Source: Corylus avellana (taxonomy: Eukaryota > Streptophyta > Magnoliopsida > Fagales > Betulaceae). Taken from it: a stretch of 64,000 nucleotides of DNA. Below, piece after piece: positions 20,545 to 31,570 of this stretch. Position 1 is the stretch's first letter. Each line of letters begins with the position of its first letter. The stretch lies in NCBI RefSeq assembly GCF_901000735.1, contig NC_081546.1, forward strand, positions 25,918,529 through 25,982,528, read 5' to 3'. Under the pieces are notes generated by a model. The model worked only from the letters and a program-made list of their open reading frames with translations. It had not been told where the DNA came from and searched no databases. The translations under genes were made by a program, and so were the position numbers.

Positions 20545-20974
20545 AGATAGAATTCATAATGAAATAGAAATAGAAATAAATTGTGGAAATAAAATAAATG
20601 AGAGACAAAGATTTTAACGTGGTTCGGTCAACGACCTACATCCACAAATAAAGCTCAAAATGCTACGTCCCCAAGAGGTAGCTCAATCGGCTGGGACCAC
20701 GCTTAATGAAGCGGAGGTCACTAGTTCGAATCCCCCTCCCCCCTCCTTGTGCGAACATGTCAAAAAAAAGCTCAAAGTGCTACATTAAGCTCTTATTGAA
20801 TGATTGTTTACAATGCAGAATGCTCTATTTATAGAGCTTACACATAAATGTAATCTTAATCAAATTCCCTAATTTAGTGTGATCAATCATAATCAAATCC
20901 CGAAATTAGGCTAATCTAATCTTTATCAATCATAATCAAATCTCTAACTTAGGTGATTCAAATATACTCTAACA
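20545..20974 (-). repeat. 3' LTR (left), with SINE insertion
   Basis: Collinear with 22,136-23,022 once the SINE at 20,667-20,766 and its duplicated target are removed. It ends CTCTAACA, the complement of the LTR start TGTTAGAG. Confidence 0.8.
20667..20766 (+). mobile_element. tRNA-derived SINE, about 100 bp
   Basis: Pol III box A TAGCTCAATCGG (20,679-20,690) and box B AGTTCGAATCC (20,723-20,733) are present, followed by a CCCCTCCCCCCTCC tract and poly(A). A 17-bp target duplication with one mismatch lies at 20,650-20,666 and 20,767-20,783. The uninterrupted site is visible in the sister LTR near 22,242. It is not a tRNA gene: no acceptor-stem pairing or CCA-side structure follows box B. 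Confidence 0.85.
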
Positions 20975-21589
20975 TCATCTCTCAAACTCAAGGTAGAAGA
21001 TCCTAAAAACTTGAGTTTGACTCTTTTTTTTTTTCCTTTTTTTTTTTTTTAGATAGCAAAACAATACAAAAAGGGTCATCTATGGGCCAAAAAAGAAAGT
21101 CAACTTTGGGCTAAAATAAGAGTCGACTGTAGGCTAAAGTGGCATTGGGTTTTAAATAATACCACATAGCCAAATAAAAGGAGAGCCAACTTTGGACTGA
21201 AGTGAGAGCTAACTATGGGTTGAAATGGCCTGGGTTTTAAACAATACCACAGAGCCGAGCAAAAATAGGCCAACTATGGGCCAATGGATGGGCAATTTGG
21301 CCTCTTTTGAATTTTGGTGGGCAACTTGGTCCTTTTTTTTGGTGGGCAACTTGAACCTTTTTATTTTATTTATTTATTTTTTGAAAAGGACTCTATTTAC
21401 ATAAGTTGGGATAAGAATGACCTTATTCCTGTAACCAAAAAGGTCCTGATATCACAACTAAACAAAAATATCATATTCCTCAACTAGAATAGGAATAACT
21501 TTGCAATTAAGTGAGGATAACTCGCACCTGGAACCAAACACACTTCATCTTCTTCAAATTCTTATCTCACCACAGGGCATTTTCTTCTT

Positions 21590-22060
21590 TTCTCTCTAAG
21601 CCAAGATCGACTGAATAGAGGTTGGAAGATCAACAGCGTGGCTGGAATGGTGGCAGGCAGCACCAGAAGGCTGTTGTGCGGTTGAAGGGAGCAGGGGCTT
21701 CACGGGCATGGATGGCGGGGGTGACTGGTTGGGGCGAACAAGAAACGGGGTTGGGATGCCGAATCCGGTAGTAACGGTGGCCACTGGACAGCTGGGTGTT
21801 GGTGGAGAGTCCAAAGGCGAACGACGTCGTACAATTCTACAAGGCTGTGTTCGATGCTGAGGAAGGTGTGACGGCTGGGCGGCGACGGGCTGGTCTTCGA
21901 CTAGCTTGGCGGCGACGAGCTGGATGGAGCCGTGGAAGGCCAAACATTGCGTGAGAATCGCTGGGCTGTGAGTGGGAATGGAAGACAGTGGCTAGCAGCG
22001 TTCACCCGATGTTGGCGAAGGGGCAGCGGCAAAGTGGGACGCAGCAGTGCAATTTTTTTT
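21590..22060 (-). other. GC-rich interior block of the LTR element, possible captured sequence
   Basis: This block is markedly GC-richer than its surroundings. On the minus strand it holds a 115-codon frame (21,596-21,943) rich in Pro, Ser, Ala and Gln. No domain is recognised. Base composition unlike the LTRs suggests host sequence picked up by the element, but it could be ordinary spacer. Confidence 0.35.
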
Positions 22061-22117
22061 TTTCAAAAAACAAAAATAAATTGAAGGAAAAAGAAATTCA
22101 CAGGACAATGGCGTTAG

Positions 22118-22135
22118 CCTATTGCTCTGATACCA
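22118..22135 (-). promoter_or_regulatory. Primer-binding site, initiator-Met tRNA type
   Basis: The minus strand reads TGGTATCAGAGCAATAGG immediately after the LTR terminus TATCA. TGGTATCAGAGC is the classic plant retroelement PBS and fixes the orientation as minus. Confidence 0.85.
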
Positions 22136-23022
22136 TGATAGAATTCATAATGAAATAAAAATAGAAATAAATTGCGGAAATAAAATAAATGAGAGACAAA
22201 GATTTTAACGTGGTTCGGTCAACGACCTATATCCATAGATAAAGCCCAAAGGGCTACATTAAGCTTTTATTGAATGATTGTTTATGTTGAAGCAGTTTTC
22301 CGAATGATGACGTGGAAAAGGATCAACACAATATTTGATAACCGAACGTCGAGCTGAGAGTAAGAGATAAGAAAAAATGGATCAAAGCTGCTGGCGTTGT
22401 CCGGCCAGAGGGAGCTCCGATGCCTAAGTTAGTCACAGTGTTTAAGGGAAAAATGAACTTGAAGATTATAGATCGAAGAAAGGATGAGCAAAGTATTCAG
22501 CTTCAGAGGGTGAAAAGAAGTTTCTGAAATTATGAGAGGGGACCCCCCCTTTTATAGGCATCGAATTGTTCCTGTTCATCTAACAATGTGGACTCACCGA
22601 GTGCCCACGTGTTGATAGATACTTAAAACAAGATATTTATTTCTAACATTCTAATATTTCCGAGAATAATACTCAGTATCTGCCTCAGGCTCGGTTAGCC
22701 GAGCATGGTGGCCGAGTGTCAATAATACAACTAAATATAAAGCTGCCATGCCGAACATGAGTTCGTTTGAATAGTAAATAAATGACCGAGTATGGGGAAT
22801 GGGCCGGTAAATTATAACTGGGCCCAAATAAGCCGAAATTTGACCCAACAGTTTACAATACAGAATGCTCTATTTATAGAGCTTACACATAAATGTAATC
22901 TTAATCAAATCTCTTAATTTAGGATGATCAAATCATAATCAAATCTCTAAATTAGACTAATCTAATCTTCATTAATCAAAATCAAATCCTTAATTTTATG
23001 GTCATTCAAATATACTCTAACA
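22136..23022 (-). repeat. 5' LTR (right), interrupted by a solo LTR
   Basis: About 316 bp of LTR sequence in two parts (22,136-22,284 and 22,856-23,022) around the nested solo LTR and its target duplication. Confidence 0.8.
22285..22850. mobile_element. Solo LTR nested in another LTR
   Basis: A 566-bp unit starting TGTTGAAGC and ending ACCCAACA, flanked by a perfect 5-bp duplication GTTTA (22,280-22,284 and 22,851-22,855). No internal retroviral coding sequence. This is the product expected when two LTRs recombine and delete the body. Confidence 0.85.
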
Positions 23023-23573
23023 ACGATACCAGATTTTTTCAAATCCATTTTCTTTGTCTTTGTCTTGTTGCTTTGCACACTGAAAAAACCAGATACAGAG
23101 GGTTCTATAAGTATTTCACGACCACACACTGCTACCAGATTCTCTCGCACATTTTTTGTCCTGTCTTATTGCACTGGTGCACTGTGTTTTTACACACAAT
23201 TCTGTATATAGGTAGCCGGATGTACCCAATCATTGGTTACGTGTCATTTAGTATGAATGATCTCGGCTGCCCATTGTAGGCGCAGGAAAAAAATCACTTT
23301 TAGATATTCACATTCTCACAAATTTTTTATTAATAGCATCCGCATGGTTTTTGTGGTATTAAATGCAATTGTTTAGATCGGTTATCGTGGTTATTAACTC
23401 ATTGGGCCTTTTTTGATCTTTATTACTATCTATTTTACACGATTTTGAAAATAATTTAGGTCTGTTTTTAGTATTTTATAGTTGCATTAAGTAAATTCAA
23501 AGTATATTTACAATTCAATTTACTTGTAACTACAAACTAGGTTTTAACCATAATTTTTTATTATTATTATTTT
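22857..23573. repeat. Flank copy without the CACTA insertion
   Basis: Matches 27,704-28,420 at a constant 4,847-base offset with only a handful of substitutions. It includes the end of the right LTR plus about 550 bp of unrelated flank. It stops at a 100-N gap. Confidence 0.9.
23023..23573. other. Non-genic flank right of the LTR element
   Basis: No gene recognised. Short frames on both strands are not supported by composition or similarity. The same sequence recurs at about 27,870-28,420. Confidence 0.45.
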
Positions 23574-23673
23574 NNNNNNNNNNNNNNNNNNNNNNNNNNN
23601 NNNNNNNNNNNNNNNNNNNNNNNNNNNNNNNNNNNNNNNNNNNNNNNNNNNNNNNNNNNNNNNNNNNNNNNNN
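23574..23673. other. Assembly gap, 100 N
   Basis: It lies between the insertion-free flank and the interior of the CACTA element. Confidence 0.99.
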
Positions 23674-23679
23674 AAATCA

Positions 23680-23820
23680 TAATTAGCGACGACATTGTCG
23701 TCGCTAATTAAAATTCTTATTAGCAACGACACATGTCGTCGCTAATCAAGTAAAGAAAAAAAAATTAAAATTCTTATTAGCGACGACAGAAGGTTGTCGC
23801 TAATTAATTTTAATGGAATT
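23680..23820. repeat. 5' subterminal repeats of the CACTA element
   Basis: At least three inverted pairs of the type TTAGCGACGACA / TGTCGTCGCTAA. In related elements such arrays are bound by the element's own TNPA-type protein. Confidence 0.75.
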
Positions 23821-24063
23821 TAGAGCGCGAGTATTAATTTGAGAAGGGCGCGGGAGACTTGTGCGCAACCATTTTTACCATAAATTTCAGCTCCTATTCC
23901 TCCTCCTCTTCCTGTCAGCACCGAGCCTACACAAACCCCCTTCAACGCTCTGAACGCTACGCAATTAGGTCCAGGGGCGACCACGAACCAACGCTAGGGC
24001 TCAAATAGTGGAATCTGAAAATGGCCGATTCTAGTTAGTCGACCATTTTTTTCTCAAGGAATA

Positions 24064-24169
24064 ATGTCTGTAGCGGAGCTCAAGGAGCGCCACGCGGCGG
24101 CCACGAAGACGGTGAGCGAGCTTAGGGAGCGACTCAAGCAGAAGCGGCTCTCGCTGCTGGACATGGACG
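24064..24169 (+). pseudogene. AGB1: Captured first exon of a heterotrimeric G-protein beta subunit (AGB1-like)
   Basis: The reading frame from ATG at 24,064 begins MSVAELKERHAAATKTV and ends RLSLLDMD, the N-terminal coiled-coil helix of plant G-beta that pairs with G-gamma at the plasma membrane. The donor G|GTGCGG falls in the same phase and place as intron 1 of the family gene. About 180 bp upstream looks like the host 5'UTR, with CT-rich leader and TTTCTCAAGGAATA just before the ATG. None of the seven WD40 repeats follows in the next 3 kb, so no functional G-beta can be made. Its position inside a CACTA element marks it as transduplicated. The exon is open and well conserved, suggesting recent capture. 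Confidence 0.85.
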
Positions 24170-26852
24170 GTGCGGAATTTTTGGAATTTTTAGGGTTTTC
24201 TTTTCGATGCGTTTGTGTTTTGTGTGTTTTGGTTTTTGGTGTTACTCAGATCTGTTTGGTTTGTGTGGTGGTGAGTATTATATATCATTCTGATTTTGCA
24301 ACTTCCAATTGGATCATTGGCTAATTATTGTTTATTTTTATAAAACAGAGTGCTTAACTACTTGGATGTTCTCCCATTACTTCACCGTTCACCGTTTTTC
24401 AAATCTCTAATTTTCCAAACATGAAATCTTTGGACAAGAAGGGGCTTCAACAACTGACAAATTGATTGAGTTAGGTAAAATTCTAGTAGGAAGCTGCCAT
24501 TTTCTAACTTTTTCTATCTCTTATAAATTTATCTTTGGTTTATTTCCGTCTAATTGTTTTTCGTTTTGATTGGTTAATTGTTTGGAAAATATTTAATTGA
24601 CAGAATACAGGAGATGGAAGAGCTTGGTTATGAATACACAAAGCAGAGGCTTGCATATACACGTGTATGGATTTCTTCTCTGTTTTAATCTACCATTTAT
24701 GCATTCTTATTTATCTTTTGATTCAGACACTTCAGTTATTGAACTTTTTCTGTATTTGCTGAAGTGTAGGCTTAGAAATACCAATCAATACCTTTTCTTC
24801 GGATAGCTGCTATGTCGGAAGAAGAAAAGGTAATCATTGGAAGCAGAGAATTTTTCTGTGGCAATTGCTCTTTTCTATTTTTTAAATTGCAGAAGTTGTA
24901 GTTTCTTGAGTGTTATGAGAATGAAATGAAGTGGTCAAAATGGGGATAGAGCTAGGTCATAGAGGGAAAGTAGGTACTTTGTAGTTATATTTCTTAATAT
25001 AGGGTAAGTCTTAGACATCCAGTTCCAGTTCTGGAATCTTGTTCAATGAATTTTGTGGCTACACCTACAACTCTTCTCAAGATTTGAGAATTCCAATTTG
25101 GAAAGAAATCTTGAAGTTGGCAAGGACACATTGTTAGATTTCGACATGGTTATGGGCCGCCCAGGTAGGTAACTTCCTAGGATCTAGATGCAAGGACGCA
25201 ATAACTTATGAATTCCTTTGAAAATTTATAAGATCATATAGATACATACCTTTCAGCATCTATTTCTATAGTAAGAAATTGGAAAGTAAAATCATCATAA
25301 CTATGTATTTCTTTCCTCTCTCTTCTCTCTCATAAACAACATTTCCCTAACAAGTGTCCAGCATTGGTGGTCACGATTATGTGAACTAGGATAGTCTTCT
25401 TGCATCATGTTTTTCTTATTTGTGATAAGAGGCAGATAAGAGAATGTCTGAATATCCCTATATTTATTGTTAATTTGGGAATTTGTGAAAATGTGATTGA
25501 ATTGACCGGAAGATGGTGCTTTGTTATGCCACTCACATTAGTTTGATGCGTTTTTCTAATCAAAACAACAAAGAAAAGAAACACTAGTTTGTTGCGTATT
25601 TATTTATTCTCATATACTTCTTGGATTAGGTAATCAGTTATTAAGGGAAATTGGGATCTTGAAAGCATCCTTGGGAAAGACAAAGAAGCTAGAAAGCCCC
25701 AGAGCCTAGGCTCAATTTTTCTTTTTTAATTTTTTTTTTCCCTCTTATTAGTTGGTTTCTTAAGAGCAGGGTTGATTGGTGCAAGAGTATGGGAACTGAG
25801 GCATTTTAATATTTTTATATGGAAGATATGATTCCCTTGCAATAGAGATAACAGAAATGTTAAACCTTGTGGCTGCAGAATAGAAAGTAACTTTATTCTT
25901 GGGCAATTTTAATTATTCCTTTTCTTTTTATGATAAGTTAATGTTCTGATATTGGCTGGTAGTTTCTGTAATGTTTATTACTAGAAACTAGTACCTAATT
26001 TCCAATTGTTTTATTTTTGGCCTTTCTGAGTGAGTATTAAGCTAAGAAATACATGTTTCACCTATTAGATTGCTATCATTGTGATGCCACTTCAAGAAGA
26101 TGGGGTTAAATAGAAGTTTTAATCATTAAGAATTTTGCAAGTGTATTCATTGGATTGGACTTCTGAAAAGAATCGAGAAAAATGAGAGAAAAATGAGAGG
26201 TTTGTTTCAACAAATCACTTGCTTCATGAATTTGAAATATCATGTTACAACCAATTGTTTCAAATCCACATATTGGTAATGTTCAAATTCATCAATGAAT
26301 TTCATTGATATATATCAAGTCCTAATCACTCTTTAAATGCTTTCATACAAAATCAATTATTAGTGGATACTCATGTAGTTAATTATGTGATGAATTCTAT
26401 GACCTCTTGAACGCTAATTGCCCTGGAGAATTTTCCTTTGTTCTTTTGTTCATGAAACTACCAAATTGCATCCATATTTGTGTTTTGTTCGAGTGATGTT
26501 TGAGTTTAGAGTATTCATTAAAAAAAAAAAAAAAGATGTTTGAGTTTAGTGAACTTGACTCAAACATGTTTGTTCAAGGCTTGCTGATGGTCTTTGGTAC
26601 AAAAGGAATCTCCTCCCTCCATACACAAAAGGTGGAGGGTGGGTTCAATCCATCATGAGTGTGTGCATGCTAGGTTGTTGCAAAATTAAGATTTGGTAAC
26701 TGTGATACATGATGGACAGTGTTCTTTTTCTATTGCGTTTTTTCATATTTGAGTAGCAATTGTTTGTCCAACTATGTGGTTATTATATTAGACATGCTTG
26801 TAGTTTTTAAGTGAGTTTTCTTGTCTAATATATGCTCTTCTTCTTCGTGCAG
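24170..26852. other. Interior of the CACTA element, intron-like
   Basis: AT-rich sequence with donor- and acceptor-like sites but no recognised exon. One short open stretch after CAG at 24,601-24,603 reads RIQEMEELGYEYTKQ, and another ends MSEEEK before GTAATC at about 24,830. Both look exon-like, but I cannot name a source. A broken poly(A) run sits at 26,520-26,535. Confidence 0.35.
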
Positions 26853-26917
26853 TTACATATGGTATTGATGAGTCGTACAAGTTATCAGTTCTTACATCTG
26901 GGAAGCCTTCTTTGTAA
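26853..26917 (+). pseudogene. Possible captured beta-hexosaminidase exon fragment
   Basis: After an acceptor-like TTCTTCGTGCAG the frame reads TYGIDESYKLSV and SGKPSL before a stop. G-x-DESY-x-L-x-V with a following KP resembles the region before the catalytic barrel of plant family-20 beta-hexosaminidases. Only about 20 residues match and this is from memory, so confidence is low. If right, the element holds pieces of two unrelated host genes. Confidence 0.3.
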
Positions 26918-27194
26918 TCCTTTTTTTGCTGCTTAGCTACATATGAAGTTTAATTTCTCAAGGAACATTGTTGTTGATGTATGCCTTCTTTGGCCCTTAC
27001 TTAAAAACTTGACAATTATGTAGTTTTCTCGGGCCATTTTTGAGACTTCTTCACTTGTAATTAACTCTGTTTCAGACCTTTTAACATATTTAATTAGAAA
27101 GAGTTCTTTAGTAAGCTTTAACATATTGTTATGTTTAGATCATTTATACCAACCAATTTAAAACATTAATCGGCCAAAAAGAAAAGCATTTGAT

Positions 27195-27703
27195 GTTGAC
27201 GACGACAATCATTAGAAACACTGATGTGTTGGGTCATTAGCGACAACAAATGTCGTCGCTGATGTGTGCTAAATGTTGTTGCTAATATGTGCATCATTAG
27301 CGATGACATTTGTCATCGCTGATGTGTGAGTCATCAGCGACGACAGTGTGCATCATCAGCGACGACCTTGACTTTAACAAGCATTTTCAGCGACAAACTT
27401 TTATAGTTATTAGCGACGACAAATGTCGTCGCTGTTAATGATCATTAGCGACGACATTCAATGTCGTCGCTGTTTACTCTTTAACGACGGATTACTTGCA
27501 ACGACTGGGAGCGACGACCATAGTCGTCGCTGATGACCTTCAGCGACGACATGTGAATGTCGTCGCTGTTTACTCTTTAACGACGGATTACTTGCAACGA
27601 CTGGGAGCGACGACCATAGTCGTCGCTGATGACCTTCAGCGACGACATGTGGGCCTTTAGCGACGACTCAGGGTCGTCGCTAAAGAGCAAATTTCCTGTA
27701 GTG
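27195..27703. repeat. 3' subterminal repeats of the CACTA element with a 96-bp tandem duplication
   Basis: More than ten AGCGACGAC / GTCGTCGCT motifs in both orientations. Two 96-bp units at 27,460-27,555 and 27,556-27,651 are essentially identical and contain TTTAACGACGGATTACTTGC. Confidence 0.85.
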
Positions 27704-28420
27704 AATACAGAATGCTCTATTTATAGAGCTTACACATAAATGTAATCTTAATCAAATCTCTTAATTTAGGATGATCAAATCATAATCAAATCTCTAAATT
27801 AGACTAATCTAATCTTCATTAATCAAAATCAAATCCTTAATTTTAGGGTCTTTCAAATATACTCTAACAACGATACCAGATTTTTTCAAATCCATTTTCT
27901 TTGTCTTTGTCTTGTTGCTTTGCACACTGAAAAAACCAGATACAGAGGGTTGTATAAGTATTTCACGACCACACACTGCTACCAGATTCTCTCGCACATT
28001 TTTTGTCCTGTCTTATTGCACTGGTGCACTGTGTTTTTACACACAATTCTGTATATAGGTAGCCGGATGTACCCAATCATTGGTTACGTGTCATTTAGTA
28101 TGAATGATCTCGGCTGCCCATTGTTGGCGCAGGAAAAAAATCACTTTTAGATATTCACATTCTCACAAATTTTTTATTAATAGCATCCGCATGGTTTTTG
28201 TGGTATTAAATGCAATTGTTTAGATCGGTTATCGTGGTTATTAACTCATTGGGCCTTTTTTGATCTTTATTACTATCTATTTTACACGATTTTGAAAATA
28301 ATTTAGGTCTGTTTTTAGTATTTTATAGTTACATTAAGTAAATTCAAAGTATATTTACAATTCAATTTACTTGTAACTACAAACTAGGTTTTAACCATAA
28401 TTTTTTATTATTATTATTTT
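27704..28420. repeat. Flank copy beside the CACTA insertion
   Basis: Same sequence as 22,857-23,573. Visible differences include ATGGTCATT versus AGGGTCTTT, GGTTCTATA versus GGTTGTATA, TTGTAGGC versus TTGTTGGC and AGTTGCAT versus AGTTACAT. Confidence 0.9.
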
Positions 28421-29093
28421 TTGTTTTTTTTTAGTGTCAACACGAGGTCGTTTTCGGAATACGTTGGTCAAATATTGATTTTTCATCCCAACAGACGTTC
28501 AAAGTGTCACACATGTCAATTCATAAGGCTTTTATAAAAAATGATTGTTAATTGAGAAGACTAAAATATATTTAACCCAAAAAATATTATGACATGACAT
28601 AAAAATGAAAATAATCTCGAGAATGTTTTAAGGTCTTGCTTATATGTTTTTGGGGTAGAATAAAAGAAAATTAGTTATTATTTAAATGTTTAAGCTAATA
28701 GAAACCGTAAAGAATAAAAGAAAGTGAATTATAAATACATAGTTCCATTGAACTCGAGATTATTGTTATAATAGCATGTTAAATTATCAATTTTTTTTTT
28801 AAAAAAAAAAACTTTATTAGTTTATAAAAAAGATTGTAAAAATTATTCAGTTAATATATTCTAACACTTAAAATAAATTAATAATAGCTCTACCCCGGCT
28901 CCACAATGGACCTAGAAATTAGGTCTTGTAGCCTTCCAATTATTCTGATGAAGGCCCCAAAATATCAACCGAATTCACTTGCATGATCCATGCAAGGGAA
29001 CAAACACAGTTGTTTTTTTGGTAGGGAGAAGGCTACATCAAGAACACTCCAAATTAGTTATCATGATTTTGTTGACTTAATTGGGTAATTTAT
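28421..29093. other. AT-rich intergenic sequence
   Basis: No gene or element ends recognised; poly(T)/poly(A) near 28,790-28,811. Confidence 0.5.
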
Positions 29094-29861
29094 TGTTGAA
29101 AATAATTTTGGATGGTGCACAAATTCTCATTGATATAAAATAATTACCATATGAAAATTAATATTCTAATAAATAAAATAAAAGAGATGAAAAGTAGAGT
29201 ATAAAAAGATCTGATCACAATATGTTATAGAATCACGCAAGAACATTGTCCTTAAAAGTTGATTCGTGCCTCCCGGAGTATGTAACTCGATGCGATCGAA
29301 TCACTTGACACACAACCTCCCAGGATTAGACCATAGCGTCTACCTTTGTTAAGGACGCACTTCCAATAACGAAGACTAGTAGAACAACCCTTTAATCTTC
29401 TTGATAAACAAAGCCACATAGAGAAAATATAAGAAATAAAAGACAATAGGTGGACATTGCCCCTAATTATTTGCTTCTATAATGTATATATAACTAAGTA
29501 AAAAAAAAAAAACTCATGAAAATCTAATCAAGAGTATATTTTATAGTGTTCTTTGTGGCTTTATAAAAAGAATTAGTGGGCTATTGATTCATGCTATTAA
29601 ATTGCATGAATATATGTAACTGTCATGAAAAGTTTAATACCAACGGTCATACATATATAATCTTGAAGATATATAGACCAAACGGTCAAATAATTAAATG
29701 CCATAAAATCTTGTTAATGGACAAATCCCTTTAGACCTTGGTCAATACCGGTTTTTCCAAGCAACGGTCAAAAAGGAAGAAAACTAAATTAAAGATGTTT
29801 CATTTTTATTTTTATTTTTTTCCTTTCTCCATAAAAACTGGTTTGATACTCAACGGTAAAA
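29094..29861 (-). repeat. 3' LTR of the copia element
   Basis: Starts TGTTGAAAATAA. Collinear with 32,442-33,200 through AACGGTAAAA, with numerous scattered differences consistent with an old insertion. Confidence 0.8.
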
Positions 29862-30821
29862 CCTTTGAGGGATCTCCAATCACAGAGGTTGGGTATCAAT
29901 CATAGTGTCATGATTTGAGTATCAATCATATCTCCCTCGATGCTGCTCTCACTAGCCTTCTTGCTAGTGGCTTGGTCAAAGAATCTGCACAATTCTTTTA
30001 TGACCTCACAAAATCCATGGACATATACCGGTCTTAATAAGCTGCCTCATAATATTGTGCACTTTCTCATTATAAATTCTTTACTCGAACTTTGGCAACC
30101 CATTCATCTTCAGTTCATGCCTTCTCCAAGGCAATTAACTCTGACTCCATAGTAAACCTTGCTATGCAAGTCTTTTTGACTTTCATGAGATAGCTCCTCC
30201 AATCAGAGTAAACACATAATAGCCAGTAGTAAGCTTTGCTCATCTGAATCAATAATACAGTTGCAGTCCTTTCAATATAGTAGGATAATCACAATAAGAC
30301 AAACCAAAATTAATTGTGACCTTTGAGAATCTCAACAATTTAAAGATAGCATCACAATGGCTCAATACCATGATTATGAGTATATCTACTCAATTTACTA
30401 ACAATATATGTAATACCAAGGCATATACAGTTTGTTAAAACATTAAGCTACCAATGATTTGTGCATATTTTTCTTGCAAAAACACCATCACCATGATTTT
30501 TAACCACGTGTATTTTTGAATCATATGGTGTAGACATAGGTGGATAATAAAAGTACTCAAATCTTTTAAGTATCTTTTCAACATAATATGTATGAGATAA
30601 AATAATGCAATCATTATCTCTAATAACTTTAATGTCCAATTTGACATTAGCTTTACCTATGTCTTACATATCAAAATTATATGCAAGAAATATTTTAGTT
30701 TCATGCACAACATCAATGCTAGTTTAAAAATAAAAAAAAAATAAAAATAAAAAACTAAGCAAGTTGTCAATATATGTATAAACAAATAATGGCACATTCA
30801 TTATTATAAAACTTGCTATGC

Positions 30822-31570
30822 GTTTCTTTGAAGGCCCGGCGTTCATACAGGTGATGGAAGGTATTATTACATCTTGTGAGGAGGATGACATAAATATGTT
30901 CATGCGGGTTGCACGAAAAATCTGGTTTAGACGTAACAAAGTCCTACATGGAGGAACTTTCCTTCATCCCAATGTTGTGGTTCTATTAGCAAAGGAAGCC
31001 GGGGTGGCGTACAAGGAAGCAAACATGAAAGAAAACCAAGGGGAGCAGAGCCTAACGACCCAACAAAGCACCAACTGGGGTGCACCGCCTATGGGTTGGG
31101 TTAAAATCAATTGGGATGCAGCAGTGGGCAAAAAACTAGGCTTACTGGGGATGGGAGCAGTAGTGCGAGATGAGAACGGTTTGGTGGTGACGGCCTATTG
31201 TGCGGTGGGGCGAGGTTTCTTGGACCCTTGTGCTGCGGAGGCATGGGCAGGAGTGCAAGCTATAAGGTGGAGTCTGGGGCTGGGATTGACGGCAGTACAA
31301 CTGGAAGGCGACGCTCAGAATGTCGTGGATGCGTGTAACTCAAGCTATCCGGACTATAGCAAAATTGGACACGTGGTGGCAGATATGAAAATACTCCTCT
31401 GTAACTTTTCTCGTTGGCAGGTTCTAGCGGTCAAGAGGCATGCTAATTCTGCTGCGCACACTTTAGCCAAATTGGCAATATCTACAGGAGAGGAAAGATC
31501 ATGGATCGAGATTACCCCGGAGTGCATTCGTGATGTTGTAATGCAGGAGCAATCTGCTCCCACCATTTGA
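30822..31570 (+). pseudogene. C-terminal part of LINE ORF2: RNase H domain
   Basis: About 249 codons open to a TGA at 31,568-31,570. The RNase H fold of plant L1 elements is recognisable from INWDAAVGKK, the Glu-containing CAAEAWAGVQA, LEGDAQNVVDAC and RHANSAAHTLAKLA, which carry the metal-binding Asp/Glu/Asp residues and the C-terminal His. Endonuclease and reverse transcriptase are absent because of 5' truncation during target-primed reverse transcription. A start codon at 30,818 belongs partly to the target duplication and has no functional meaning. The frame is still intact, so the insertion is relatively young. It is a different subfamily from the full-length LINE at 41,198-47,020. Confidence 0.88.

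Larger units (their letters stand above)
20545..23022 (-). mobile_element. Non-autonomous LTR retrotransposon, minus orientation
   Basis: LTRs of about 316-320 bp (excluding nested insertions) lie at 20,545-20,974 and 22,136-23,022. Both contain GATTTTAACGTGGTTCGGTC and GCTCTATTTATAGAGC. On the minus strand they start TGTTAGAG. A primer-binding site complementary to initiator-Met tRNA abuts the 5' LTR directly, and a purine-rich GAGAGATGA abuts the 3' LTR. The interior (20,975-22,135) lacks gag, protease, integrase and reverse transcriptase, so it depends on a partner, probably a copia-type element given the PBS. Confidence 0.8.
23674..27703. mobile_element. CACTA (En/Spm-type) transposon carrying host gene pieces, 5' end missing
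   Basis: The right terminus reads TTTCCTGTAGTG, the complement of CACTACAGGAAA, followed by AAT. The empty site in the other flank copy reads TTTACAATACAGAATG, so AAT (22,857-22,859 and 27,704-27,706) is the 3-bp target duplication expected of this superfamily. Both ends carry subterminal AGCGACGACA and TGTCGTCGCT motifs in both orientations. No transposase frame is seen in the roughly 4 kb present. The left terminus is lost in the gap. Confidence 0.85.

Noticed and set aside
20667..20766. Possible tRNA gene
   Set aside because: Boxes A and B are present, but there is no cloverleaf beyond box B; it has a poly(A) tail and target duplication, so it is a SINE.
21596..21943. 115-codon minus-strand frame inside the LTR element as a gene
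   Set aside because: Composition is interesting, but no domain, no conserved start and no splice context; kept only as possible captured sequence.
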